Of a DNA stretch of 64,000 nt, positions 26,359-34,612 are shown piece by piece. Origin of the DNA: UBA4427 sp045106235 (lineage in GTDB: Bacteria > Myxococcota_A > UBA9160 > UBA4427); the NCBI GenBank assembly GCA_045106235.1, contig JBGCEJ010000001.1, positions 1 through 64,000 on the forward strand. Direction: 5' to 3'. The notes beneath the pieces were generated by a model that was not told the origin of the DNA, made no database searches, and saw only the letters and a list, made by a program, of their open reading frames with translations. Within the stretch, counting starts at the first letter, position 1. Each line of letters opens with the position of its first letter. Made by a program: the position numbers and the translations under genes.

Positions 26359-26590
26359 GCGCGGAGACGATTCGGCAGAACTGGTGGATTTCCTCGCGAA
26401 GGCGATCGTGAGCAACCCCGACGATGTGAATGTCATCGTTGAAGAAGACGGCGATCTGATCGAGCTGGAAACGGCCGACGGAGACCGCGGTCGCGTGATC
26501 GGCCGACAGGGCCGCGTTGCCAAGGCGCTTCGCGCCATCCTGAACGCCACGGCGGACGGTGAAGGCACGCGACTCGACATCGTCGATTGA
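26351..26590 (+). CDS. khpA: KhpA-like KH-domain RNA-binding protein
   Basis: A 79-residue single KH domain. The N-terminal helix ELVDFLAKAIVSNPDDV, the acidic strand and the GxxG loop in RVIGRQGRVAKALRAIL are those of KhpA (YlqC). The family binds RNA, often with KhpB, and affects cell size and small-RNA regulation. Start ATG 26351 overlaps rpsP by eight bases, so translation is coupled. The position between rpsP and rimM is the conserved one. Confidence 0.92.
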   Translation: MAERGDDSAELVDFLAKAIVSNPDDVNVIVEEDGDLIELETADGDRGRVIGRQGRVAKALRAILNATADGEGTRLDIVD

Positions 26591-26812
26591 TGTCCGATTA
26601 AGGTCCGATAAGGGACCTGCGGCTGGTTAGGTTCTTCTGGCTGGTTGGCGGCTTTGGAGCGGACGTTTTGGCTCGGCCGAGACGTTGTTCTGGGAGTCGG
26701 CTTTAGGTGGCTGCTGCCGATGGGACTGCTGGGCGTCTACGCGCATGGCGGTTTTTGATTCGGTTCGGGCTGCTGATCGATTCCCTCATTCTTTTCGCTG
26801 CTTGGCGCTTTT

Positions 26813-27346
26813 ATGCTTCTTCAAGATCGGATTGTGTTAGGCGAAGTGGCTGGGGTGCATGGCCTCGACGGTGAGATCCGCGTGCGGATTGCGGGCGACT
26901 CGCCGGAGCATCTGCTGACGATCGAGTCGGTTTGGGTGGGGCGCACCGCGACGGACCCGGAGGCGAGGCGCTACGCGATTCTCGACGGAGGGACCGGTCG
27001 AGGGGGCGAAGTCAGGCTTCTTCTCGACGGGATCGACCGTCGCGTGAAGGCCGGAGAGCTGGTCGGCCAGCTGATCTCTGCGCCCGCGAATGCGCTCTCG
27101 CCGCTGCCCGAAGGCGAGTTCTACTGGTATGAGCTGGTGGGCTGCGCTGTGGAGTCCGAGACCGGAGAAGCGGTCGGGACTGTGCGCGAGATCTGGGAGA
27201 CCGGGGCGCATGATGTGCTCGTCGTGATGGACGAGGACGGCGTGAGACGCCTGCTCCCGACGGCGGCGGAATTGATGAAGACGGTTGACCTCGAGGCGAG
27301 AAAGATCGTCGTTGTGGACCTCCCGGGGCTGCTCGAGCCTTCCTGA
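26813..27346 (+). CDS. rimM: 16S rRNA processing factor RimM
   Basis: A 177-residue RimM with the N-terminal barrel (IVLGEVAGVHGLDGEIRVR) and the PRC-barrel half (FYWYELVGCAVESETGEAVG and LLPTAAELMKTVDLEARKIV). It helps mature the 30S head near S13/S19. It is 222 bp after khpA, an unusually wide gap within this operon, and the ATG has no clear ribosome-binding site. Confidence 0.93.
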   Translation: MLLQDRIVLGEVAGVHGLDGEIRVRIAGDSPEHLLTIESVWVGRTATDPEARRYAILDGGTGRGGEVRLLLDGIDRRVKAGELVGQLISAPANALSPLPEGEFYWYELVGCAVESETGEAVGTVREIWETGAHDVLVVMDEDGVRRLLPTAAELMKTVDLEARKIVVVDLPGLLEPS

Positions 27347-27415
27347 GGCGGAGGCCCGCAGGCGAGGGGCCGAGGTCTGAGGTCGGAGGTCCAAGGAACG
27401 GAAAGGACGGAGCTG

Positions 27416-28147
27416 ATGCTGAAAATCGACATTCTCACGCTCTTTCCCGAACTTTTCGGGCCCTTTCTCGAGACGGCTTTCGTCGGTATGGCTCAGCGCG
27501 ACGGGGCGGCCGGCATCAAGACTCATGATCTGCGGGACTGGACCGAGGATCGACATCGGACCGTCGATGACAGCCCCTACGGTGGCGGGCCCGGGATGCT
27601 GATGAAGCCGGAGCCTTTGATTCCTGCGATCGAGGCTCTCGCGGGGCCGAAAGGGGCCGATCGACCGGGCCAGGTCGTCTATTTGTCGCCTCAGGGCCGA
27701 CCGCTCGACCAGGAGAAGCTCTCGGAGCTGGCCGAGGGGCCCCCGCTCTTGCTCGTGTGTGGTCGATATGAGGGGGTTGACCAGCGGGTTTTGGACCTGG
27801 CTGTCGACCAGGAGGTCTCGATCGGGGACTACGTCCTGTCCGGCGGGGAAGTACCGGCAATGGTGCTGATCGAGGGTTTGGTCCGGCTTTTGCCCGGAGT
27901 TTTAGGAAATCCGGCCTCGATTGAAACAGAATCGTTCCGAGGGGGAGCCTTCCTCGAAGGTCCGCACTACACTCGGCCGCCGATTTACCGAGGGCTCTCG
28001 GTGCCAGAAGTGCTCCGCTCGGGCGATCACGCCGCGATCGAAGACTGGCGCAGAGAGCAAGCCCTCGCGAGAACGCGCGAACGCCGACCGGAGCTGTTGG
28101 ACCAATTGGACCAATCGGGCATCACAGATGTCTCAGATCCGGAGTAG
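27416..28147 (+). CDS. trmD: tRNA (guanine-N1)-methyltransferase
   Basis: A 243-residue SPOUT methyltransferase that makes m1G37 in tRNA and prevents frameshifting. Recognised by KIDILTLFPELF, DDSPYGGGPGMLMKPEP, LVCGRYEGVDQRV and IGDYVLSGGEVPAMVLIE, the trefoil-knot SAM site. It also has the C-terminal GPHYTRPP segment. It follows rimM by 69 bp in the conserved order and precedes rplS. Confidence 0.96.
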   Translation: MLKIDILTLFPELFGPFLETAFVGMAQRDGAAGIKTHDLRDWTEDRHRTVDDSPYGGGPGMLMKPEPLIPAIEALAGPKGADRPGQVVYLSPQGRPLDQEKLSELAEGPPLLLVCGRYEGVDQRVLDLAVDQEVSIGDYVLSGGEVPAMVLIEGLVRLLPGVLGNPASIETESFRGGAFLEGPHYTRPPIYRGLSVPEVLRSGDHAAIEDWRREQALARTRERRPELLDQLDQSGITDVSDPE

Positions 28148-28175
28148 GTGTAGGTACAGGTCGAGGCCGAGGGCG

Positions 28176-28195
28176 CGTTGATCAAACGTTGATCA
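28176..28195 (+). repeat. paired 9-bp direct repeat upstream of rplS
   Basis: CGTTGATCA occurs at 28176-28184 and 28187-28195, so the two copies are 11 bp apart, about one helical turn. Each contains the palindrome TGATCA. It lies in the trmD-rplS gap and could be a protein-binding site; no known regulator matches. Confidence 0.35.
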
Positions 28196-28297
28196 CGAGA
28201 CCAAAAAGTTAGAAGCGAAGCTGGGGATGCCGAGACGGGCTGAACCGGTTCAAGATCATGAACAGTCGACGGCTGTTAGGCAGTTGAAGGAAATAAG

Positions 28298-28969
28298 ATG
28301 CGCACTCTAGATTTTATCGAGCAGGACACACTTCGACGGGACCTGCCGCCATTCAAGGTCGGTGACACGGTCGCCGTGCATGTGCGCGTTCGCGAAGGCG
28401 ACAAAGAGCGCATCCAGGTCTTCCAGGGCCTGGTGATCCGCCGTAAGGGTGGAAGCGTGGGTGAGACCTTCACGGTCCGCAAGATCTCGAGCGGCGTTGG
28501 GGTCGAGCGAATCTTCCCCGTGCAGTCGCCCCTCGTGACGAAGGTTGAGATTAAGGCCCGCGGCTTTGTGCGGCGCTCGAAGCTCTACTACCTGCGCGAT
28601 CTTTCGGGTAAGAAGGCACGCCTCCAGACGAAGGTGCGAGACCTTTCTGATGTGATGTCTCCGGAAGAAGCCGAAGAAGCGCTTCGCAAGCTAAACGAAG
28701 TGCCGGAAGTTGCAGAAGCCAAGGTCGAGAAGACGGCTAAGGCCGACGACGACGCCAAGGGCGGCAAGAAGCTCAAGGGCAAGGCGCGCAAGAAGGCGCA
28801 GGCCGAAGAGAAAGCCAAGCGCATGGCTGAGCTCAAGAAGGAAGACGATGCTCGCGCCGCCAAGAAGGCCAAGGAAGAAGCCGAGCAGGCTAAGGCCGAA
28901 GCGGCTGAAGCAAGCGCGGCCGATGCCGGCGACGGTGATGCCGCGGCCGAAGGCGACGCCGAAAGCTGA
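28298..28969 (+). CDS. rplS: 50S ribosomal protein L19 with a long charged tail
   Basis: A 223-residue protein. Residues 1-117 are canonical L19 (FKVGDTVAVHVRVREGDKER, VFQGLVIRRKGGSVGETFTV, SPLVTKVEIKARGFVRRSKL). Residues 118-223 are an extra, low-complexity region rich in Lys, Ala, Glu and Asp that looks helical and disordered and ends very acidic (ADAGDGDAAAEGDAES). Usual L19 is about 115-120 residues. AAGGAA precedes the ATG. The gene ends the operon before a terminator that lies inside the convergent yraN. Confidence 0.94.
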   Translation: MRTLDFIEQDTLRRDLPPFKVGDTVAVHVRVREGDKERIQVFQGLVIRRKGGSVGETFTVRKISSGVGVERIFPVQSPLVTKVEIKARGFVRRSKLYYLRDLSGKKARLQTKVRDLSDVMSPEEAEEALRKLNEVPEVAEAKVEKTAKADDDAKGGKKLKGKARKKAQAEEKAKRMAELKKEDDARAAKKAKEEAEQAKAEAAEASAADAGDGDAAAEGDAES

Positions 28970-29000
28970 GTCGGCGCGCCCGGGCCGGGAGGCGAGCCGC

Positions 29001-29522
29001 CTAAAACGCGGCCTTCCAATGCTCGATGGACCATCGGTCCTGGAGTCCAGAAGAATCGATCAACCGCCGTACCCGACTGGGTGCGGCGGTTTCGTTTTGG
29101 AGCTGCGAGGCGGGCGAGGCGGGCGACGGGGGCGAGCGAAGGGCAGAGGGAGCGGCGGGCGGATTTCGGCGTACGCAGGTCACGACGTCGAAGCGTCTTT
29201 GTCGGGTTCCACGCGCCGCCGCGGGGTCGGTCTCGAGCCAGGCCCAGGCGCCGCGCCGAAGGCGGCGCTGTTTTCGTTCGTCGACGGCTTCTGCGGCCAG
29301 GCCATGGGAGGTTCCTCGGCGCGTCTTCACTTCTACGAACACGAGCAGCGGTCCCTTCCGCGCGACGAGGTCGATCTCGACGCGGTCGGCTCGGACGTTG
29401 CGCGCAACGATGCGATAACCTTTCGATTCGAGGTAATCGGCGGCACGCTCTTCTCCTTCAAGTCCGAGTGTCTGTCGGGGATTTCGAAGATCCTTGGGGC
29501 AGTTCGGGGGGCGGTTTTGCAT
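29001..29522 (-). CDS. yraN: YraN/UPF0102 endonuclease-like protein
   Basis: A 173-residue protein with the Holliday-junction-resolvase-like UPF0102 core: LGLEGEERAADYLESKGYRI, VRADRVEIDLVARKGPLLVF and VEVKTRRG. The D..E.K nuclease pattern (EIDLV...FVEVK) is present. Function is unproven; the fold suggests a nuclease. The C-terminal 55 residues are Pro/Ala/Ser-rich, beyond the usual length of about 120, and their coding DNA contains the rplS terminator hairpin. Divergent from rsmI across 74 bp. The gene order rplS-yraN is common, but here yraN is on the opposite strand. Confidence 0.85.
   Translation of the reverse strand: MQNRPPNCPKDLRNPRQTLGLEGEERAADYLESKGYRIVARNVRADRVEIDLVARKGPLLVFVEVKTRRGTSHGLAAEAVDERKQRRLRRGAWAWLETDPAAARGTRQRRFDVVTCVRRNPPAAPSALRSPPSPASPASQLQNETAAPSRVRRLIDSSGLQDRWSIEHWKAAF
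29062..29098 (+). terminator. rplS: rho-independent terminator of the rplS operon, embedded in yraN
   Basis: AACCGCCGTACCC (29062-29074) pairs with GGGTGCGGCGGTT (29079-29091) through 13 pairs including one T-G, with loop GACT. TTTCGTTTT completes it on the plus strand. On the minus strand the hairpin is not followed by T residues, so yraN transcription should pass. Confidence 0.8.
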
Positions 29523-29596
29523 GGGCTGAATGTCCTATTGCTCTCCGAGTACTTTCGGTGAAGAGCGCAACGAACGGGGGGCAACCAAAGTAGATC

Positions 29597-30454
29597 ATGG
29601 GCACCCTGCATCTCGTCGCGACACCGATTGGTCACCTCGAGGACGTGACCTTCAGGGCACTGCGCGTGCTTCGTGAGGCGGATTGGGTGCTCGCGGAAGA
29701 CACCCGTCGCACACGCGTGCTGCTCGATCACTTCGAGATCCCCCAGAAGCCGTCTTCTCTGCACTCGCATAACGAAGTGGGGCGCATCGAACGTATTCTT
29801 CAAGCCCTCGCCGACGGGAAATCCGTTGCCTTGGTCTCGGACGCGGGGACGCCGCTCGTTTCCGATCCCGGCGCGAAGCTGGTGGCTGCGGTGGCGGAGG
29901 CCGGCTTTCGCGTGGAGGCTGTTCCGGGGGCCTCCGCGCTATTGACCGCGCTGACGGTTTCGGGGCTCGAAACGGACCGCGTCCTTTTCTTGGGCTTTCT
30001 GCCGCGCAAGGCGGGGGCGCGACGGCAGATTTTGGAAGCCCAGATTGGTCGCCCTGAGACGCTGGTGCTCTTTGAGTCACCGCGACGGGTCGCCGCAACG
30101 GCGGCGGAAATCGCGGAGATTCTGGGGGACCGTAAGGCCTGCCTCGCGAGAGAGCTGACGAAGCGGCACGAAGAGATCCTGCGCGAGTCGGTCTCGGCAC
30201 TGGCAGAGCGATACGCGACGGAAGCGCCGCGCGGGGAATGCACGCTGGTCGTGGCGGGCGCGAGTGCGGAAGAGGCGAGCGAAGCGCGGGCCTGGCTCGA
30301 TGAGGATGTCGACGCCGCGATCCGCGAGGGGCTCGCGTCGGGGGCATCGACGAAGGATCTTGCGGCGAAGCTCGCGACAAAGACCGGGCGTGCGAAGCGA
30401 ACGCTCTACGCGCGCGCTGTCGAACTCCGGAAGGTCGAGGGAGAGGCGGGATGA
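29597..30454 (+). CDS. rsmI: 16S rRNA (cytidine-2'-O)-methyltransferase
   Basis: A 285-residue RsmI, which methylates C1402 of 16S rRNA. Visible motifs: LHLVATPIGHLEDVTFRALR, ADWVLAEDTRRTRVLLDHF, LVSDAGTPLVSDPG, VPGASALLTALTVSGL, FLGFLPRK and ELTKRHEEILR. The C-terminal helix region matches the family. Its TGA overlaps the next ATG (ATGA), coupling it to the heparinase-like gene. Confidence 0.95.
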   Translation: MGTLHLVATPIGHLEDVTFRALRVLREADWVLAEDTRRTRVLLDHFEIPQKPSSLHSHNEVGRIERILQALADGKSVALVSDAGTPLVSDPGAKLVAAVAEAGFRVEAVPGASALLTALTVSGLETDRVLFLGFLPRKAGARRQILEAQIGRPETLVLFESPRRVAATAAEIAEILGDRKACLARELTKRHEEILRESVSALAERYATEAPRGECTLVVAGASAEEASEARAWLDEDVDAAIREGLASGASTKDLAAKLATKTGRAKRTLYARAVELRKVEGEAG

Positions 30455-32238
30455 GTCGAGTCGGATCCGCGATCGGTTTGCTCGGAAAGCTACCGACAGT
30501 CTTGCGTACGCTGCGCCCTTTGCGGCGGGAGCAGGCCCTCGCGCAGATTCATCATGCGCTCTTTGGCTTGCCTGAGCCGAGCCGGGCCGAAGGCGAAGCG
30601 CCGTCGCTCTTGTTGGATACGCCTAAGACGGCCTTTTTGCCGCCGCCTGCGCACGTGCGCGCGCTCGCCAGCCCTGAGACGCCCGCGCGGATTCAGCTGC
30701 TCGAGACGGCTTTCGATCTCGGCGATCGTACAGACTGGGAGACCGACGCCCACGGGCCGCTCTTCGCCTATCACCTTCATCAGCATGAGTACCTGCGTCT
30801 CGAGATGTTCTCGCCGGAAGCTCGGGCAGCACGGATGCTCGACTGGGTGAAGGCGCATCCGAAGGGCCGTGGCTGGGATCCGCATCCAATTTCGCTTCGT
30901 TTGCTCTGTTGGGGGAAGCTGATGCTGACGCCGGGGATGCTTGCGCTGGAGGATCGCGAGCGAGACGCGCTGCTCGCGTCGATGGCGGATCAGGCGGAGA
31001 CCCTGGCGCAGGGGCTTGAGGTTCGGCTGCAGGCAAACCATCTCCTCTCGAATCGGCTTTCCGTCGTTTGGGCCGGGATGCTGCTGGATGGGCGGACGAG
31101 TGCGGATTGGCGGGGGCAGGCCGAGGGGTTGATGGCCGAGCTGGCCGCCCAGGTGCGACCGGATGGCGGGCATGAAGAGCGCAGCCCCATGTATCACGCA
31201 CTGATTCTCGAAAACGTTCTGGATCTACTGAACGTTTGTCGGGCTGCGCCTCAGCGTGCACCGATCGGGTTGATCGACGCGCTCAGCGAAGCAGCGGCCC
31301 GAATGCTCGCGGCGCTGCAGTTTTGGACGCATCCGGACGGGGACATCGCGTTATTCGCCGATTCAGGTTTTGATGTGGCGGCGAAGCCGGCGGCGCTTGT
31401 GGACTATGCGACCCGACTCGAAGTTCCTGTGGGAGTGCCTGTGGAAGTGCCTGTGGCCGGCGGCCACGATTCGCTGGGAAAACCGGCGACCGGCGCCCGT
31501 GGGCGCTGTCTTCCGCAAACGGGTTATGTGCGCGTCGAGGACGAGCGCTGGTGTTTACTTGCGTCTGTTGCGGGACCTTCGCCCGCGCATCAGCCCGGGC
31601 ATGCCCATTGTGACGCCTTATCCTTCGAGCTTTCGTTAGGCGCTGCGCGTTTGATCACGGATACGGGGCTCTTCGAGTATCGGCCGGGCGTCCGGCGCGA
31701 CCAAGCGCGGGCGACTGCGAGCCACGCGACTTTGCAGCTGGATGAGCAGGAGCAGGCGGAAGTTTGGTCTGCTCACCGGATCGGCGGGCGTCCCGAGGTC
31801 GAGCTATTGGCCTTCGCGGATACGGGCTTCGCTGAAGCGGAGTGCCAGGGCTGGTCGCAGCCGGAGACGGTGCATCGGCGGCGATTCGAAATCGCGGAGG
31901 GCGAGGTTCTGATTCGCGACTGCGTTGAGGGGCCGTGGAATTCGCTGCGATCGACGCTGCCGATCGCGCCGGGATGGGAGGTTTCGCTCGAGGGGGCGAT
32001 CGCCCGTGCGGTTTGGCGAGGAGAAGCGGGGGGCGAGCGGATACCTCCGGTAGAGATGATCCTGACCGAGACTCTGACCTGGCGGGTTGCGCGCGGCATC
32101 TATTTCCCAACCTTCGGCGTCGAATGCGAGCGCCCAGTGTTAGTCGGCGAGGCGACGGGCGAGGCGACGGACGACGCTTCGGACGGGGCGAGCATCGAAT
32201 TCGAGACGCGGTTCAGAGTCGACCCGGCCGTATCCTGA
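30451..32238 (+). CDS. heparinase II/III-family protein
   Basis: A 595-residue protein with the two-part layout of the family: an alpha-toroid half (about 60-330) with FAYHLHQHEYLR, WDPHPISLRLL, ANHLLSNRLSVVWAG and GGHEERSPMYHALIL, and a beta-sandwich half (about 350-590) with HQPGHAHCDALSFEL, ITDTGLFEY and ATASHATLQLD. Members are polysaccharide lyases or glycosidases for uronic-acid glycans. No signal peptide is evident, so it may be cytoplasmic. It overlaps rsmI by four bases, an unexpected partner. Such proteins often occur in exopolysaccharide loci, and one begins about 10 kb downstream. Substrate unknown. Confidence 0.8.
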   Translation: MSRVGSAIGLLGKLPTVLRTLRPLRREQALAQIHHALFGLPEPSRAEGEAPSLLLDTPKTAFLPPPAHVRALASPETPARIQLLETAFDLGDRTDWETDAHGPLFAYHLHQHEYLRLEMFSPEARAARMLDWVKAHPKGRGWDPHPISLRLLCWGKLMLTPGMLALEDRERDALLASMADQAETLAQGLEVRLQANHLLSNRLSVVWAGMLLDGRTSADWRGQAEGLMAELAAQVRPDGGHEERSPMYHALILENVLDLLNVCRAAPQRAPIGLIDALSEAAARMLAALQFWTHPDGDIALFADSGFDVAAKPAALVDYATRLEVPVGVPVEVPVAGGHDSLGKPATGARGRCLPQTGYVRVEDERWCLLASVAGPSPAHQPGHAHCDALSFELSLGAARLITDTGLFEYRPGVRRDQARATASHATLQLDEQEQAEVWSAHRIGGRPEVELLAFADTGFAEAECQGWSQPETVHRRRFEIAEGEVLIRDCVEGPWNSLRSTLPIAPGWEVSLEGAIARAVWRGEAGGERIPPVEMILTETLTWRVARGIYFPTFGVECERPVLVGEATGEATDDASDGASIEFETRFRVDPAVS

Positions 32239-32239
32239 T

Positions 32240-34348
32240 CTAGTCGGGACCGTTCTCGAGGAGCTTTGCAATTCCGGCTTCGTCCAGGATCGGCACGTCG
32301 AGCTTGGCGGCCTTCGTGACTTTGCTGCCGGGATCCGCGCCGGCGACGACGTAATTCGTTTTCTTTGAAACGGATCCTGTGACCTTGCCGCCGGCGGCTT
32401 CGATGCGGCGTTTCCATTCGGGGCGCGGTTCGCTGAGTGTGCCCGTGAGGACAAAAGTGAGTCCGTCGAGGAAGGACGGGCCCGCGTCTTCGCGGCTTGG
32501 TTTTTCGGGAACTGCTTCGAGGACGATGCCGAGTTCGAGGAAGCGGGCGATTTCTTTCCGGTTGCTCGGGTCGGCCATGAAGCGGCTGACGCTTTGGGCA
32601 ATGATTGGGCCGATGCCTTCTGTCGAGGCGACACTTTCGGGCGTGGCTTCGAGCAGCCCCTCGATCGATCGGTATTTGTCCGCCAAGAGCTCGGCGACGG
32701 TTTCTCCAACGTGGCGGATTCCGAGGGCGATGAGCAGGCGGGTGAGGGTGGTCTGGCGTGCGCGGTCGAGTGCGGCGATGAGATTATCCGCAGACTTTTC
32801 CCCCATCCGTTCGAGCTCCAGGAGGGATTCGCGCTCGAGGGCGAAGACATCCGAGAGGCGCTTCACTTTTTCGGCTTCGACGAGTTGATCCACGAGCTTT
32901 TCACCCAGACCATCGACATCCAGCGCATTGCGGCTCGCCAGATGCTTGAGGTTGTTCTTGAGCTGTGCGGGGCAGTCGATATTGGCGCAGCGGGTCACCG
33001 CTTCACCGTCGAGTCGCACGGTCGCGGCTTTGCAGACGGGGCATTCGCTCGGGAGTGCGCTGCGTTCGAGCTTGAATCCCTCGTCGAGGGCGTCGCCTCG
33101 TTTCTCGAGGAGGACGCGAACGACCTGGGGGATCACGTCGCCGGCGCGCTGAATGACGATGCGGTCGCCGACGCGGATATCTTTGCGCTCGATCTCGTCC
33201 TGGTTGTGAAGCGAGGCATTGGAGACCGTGACGCCGCCGACCCGCACCGGGCGTAGCTTGGCGACCGGGGTGAGCGCGCCCGTCCGTCCGACCTGGACAT
33301 CGATTTCTTCGAGGACGGTTTCGGCCTGCTCAGGGGGAAATTTGAAGGCGATGGCCCAGCGCGGGGCGCGGGCGAGGCTACCGAGCTCTTCTTGCTCCGC
33401 GAGGGCGTTGACCTTGAATACGGTGCCATCAATTTCGACGGGGAGGTCGCCGCGCAGCGTTTGGAGCTTCTCGTGAAACGCAATTGCGGCGGCGGGCCCC
33501 GTCATCGTCTCGATTTCCGGCGAGATCAGGAAGCCCCAATCCGCGAGGAGTGTGATGAGTTCGGACTGCGTTAGGGCTTTTGGGGGGCGGCCTTCCTCGA
33601 GGGCATAGGCGCGGAATTCAAGGCTGCGAAGCCGTTCAAAGTCGATGTCGTGAATTTGTCGGAGGCTGCCGGCGGCCGCGTTGCGGGGGTTTTCAAAGGG
33701 GCGGAGTCCGCGTTCGAGGCGCCCTTCGTTTAGGCGCTCGAAGGCGGCTAAAGGGAGGACGACTTCGCCGCGGACCGATGCGACTTTGGGGAGACGTTTG
33801 CCTTTCTGCGCCGTTAGCTTTTCCGGGATGGAGGGGAGGTTGCGAAGGTTGACCGTGACGTCTTCGCCGGTCTGCCCATCGCCGCGGGTGAGTCCCTGGA
33901 CGAAGCGACCCCCTTCGTAGATGAGTTCGATTCCGGATCCGTCGAGTTTCGGTTCCGCGATAAATTCGATGGCTTCAGAACCGCCTAACATCTTCGCAAT
34001 CCTAGCGTGGAAAGCACGCATCTCGTCGGCGTTCATCGCGTTGTCGAGAGATAGCATCGGCGAGCGGTGGGGGGCCGTGTCGAAGCCTTCCGCGGGGGCG
34101 GCGCCGACGCGCTGAGTCGGTGAATCCGCACGCAGGAGTTCTGGGTATTTCGTTTCGAGGCCGATCAGCTCGCGGCGGAGCTGGTCGTATTCCGCGTCGC
34201 TGACTTCTGGCGCATCATCCTGATAGTAGGCGGCGTCATGTCGGCGAAGGGCTTCCGATAGTTCATCGACGCGGCGCACGGCATCCGTGGGCGCGGCGCT
34301 CGAGGCGTCGGTCTTCTTCGACGAGACTTTTTTGGGCCGACCGGGCAA
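32240..34348 (-). CDS. ligA: NAD-dependent DNA ligase
   Basis: A 702-residue LigA that seals nicks in replication and repair. The adenylated lysine is Lys134 in AEPKLDGSGI. QGLTRGDGQTGEDVT and the OB fold follow. The four-cysteine zinc finger spans ECPVC to CANIDCPAQ, then helix-hairpin-helix repeats and a C-terminal BRCT domain (FVLTGTLSEPR to the end). An N-terminal basic extension of about 20 residues precedes domain Ia. Its stop lies one base from the convergent heparinase-like stop. Confidence 0.96.
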   Translation of the reverse strand: MPGRPKKVSSKKTDASSAAPTDAVRRVDELSEALRRHDAAYYQDDAPEVSDAEYDQLRRELIGLETKYPELLRADSPTQRVGAAPAEGFDTAPHRSPMLSLDNAMNADEMRAFHARIAKMLGGSEAIEFIAEPKLDGSGIELIYEGGRFVQGLTRGDGQTGEDVTVNLRNLPSIPEKLTAQKGKRLPKVASVRGEVVLPLAAFERLNEGRLERGLRPFENPRNAAAGSLRQIHDIDFERLRSLEFRAYALEEGRPPKALTQSELITLLADWGFLISPEIETMTGPAAAIAFHEKLQTLRGDLPVEIDGTVFKVNALAEQEELGSLARAPRWAIAFKFPPEQAETVLEEIDVQVGRTGALTPVAKLRPVRVGGVTVSNASLHNQDEIERKDIRVGDRIVIQRAGDVIPQVVRVLLEKRGDALDEGFKLERSALPSECPVCKAATVRLDGEAVTRCANIDCPAQLKNNLKHLASRNALDVDGLGEKLVDQLVEAEKVKRLSDVFALERESLLELERMGEKSADNLIAALDRARQTTLTRLLIALGIRHVGETVAELLADKYRSIEGLLEATPESVASTEGIGPIIAQSVSRFMADPSNRKEIARFLELGIVLEAVPEKPSREDAGPSFLDGLTFVLTGTLSEPRPEWKRRIEAAGGKVTGSVSKKTNYVVAGADPGSKVTKAAKLDVPILDEAGIAKLLENGPD

Positions 34349-34502
34349 TGCTCATTCTCCGTTTTCGGTGTTGTCTGTCTTGCCTGCGTTCTACTTGCGG
34401 ATGTGTTGCGTGTCGCCTGCATGATTTCGGCTGCCGCTCAGGAAGATGAGTCGGTGTATGGAAATCCCGTCAAGGGGCCTCTCGCTGACGCCGATGTAAA
34501 TA

Positions 34503-34533
34503 GAGCGCCCGTCTGAACGCCGCTCGGGCGCTC
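34503..34533. other. hairpin in the ligA/histidine kinase intergenic region
   Basis: A perfect 9-bp inverted repeat, GAGCGCCCG (34503-34511) and CGGGCGCTC (34525-34533), with a 13-nt spacer and no T tract. It lies in the 264-bp divergent gap and may be an operator or RNA structure. Confidence 0.35.
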
Positions 34534-34612
34534 GCGACCATACCACGGCCGCGAGGCGACCGGCGAAATTCGGCAGGCAAGGCTCGTAGGGCTCGGACGA
34601 AAGGCATTTGCA

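Noticed and set aside
24104..26580. Long minus-strand frames over the DUF1015 to khpA region
   Set aside because: Antisense to conserved genes including rpsP; no domains or ribosome-binding sites.
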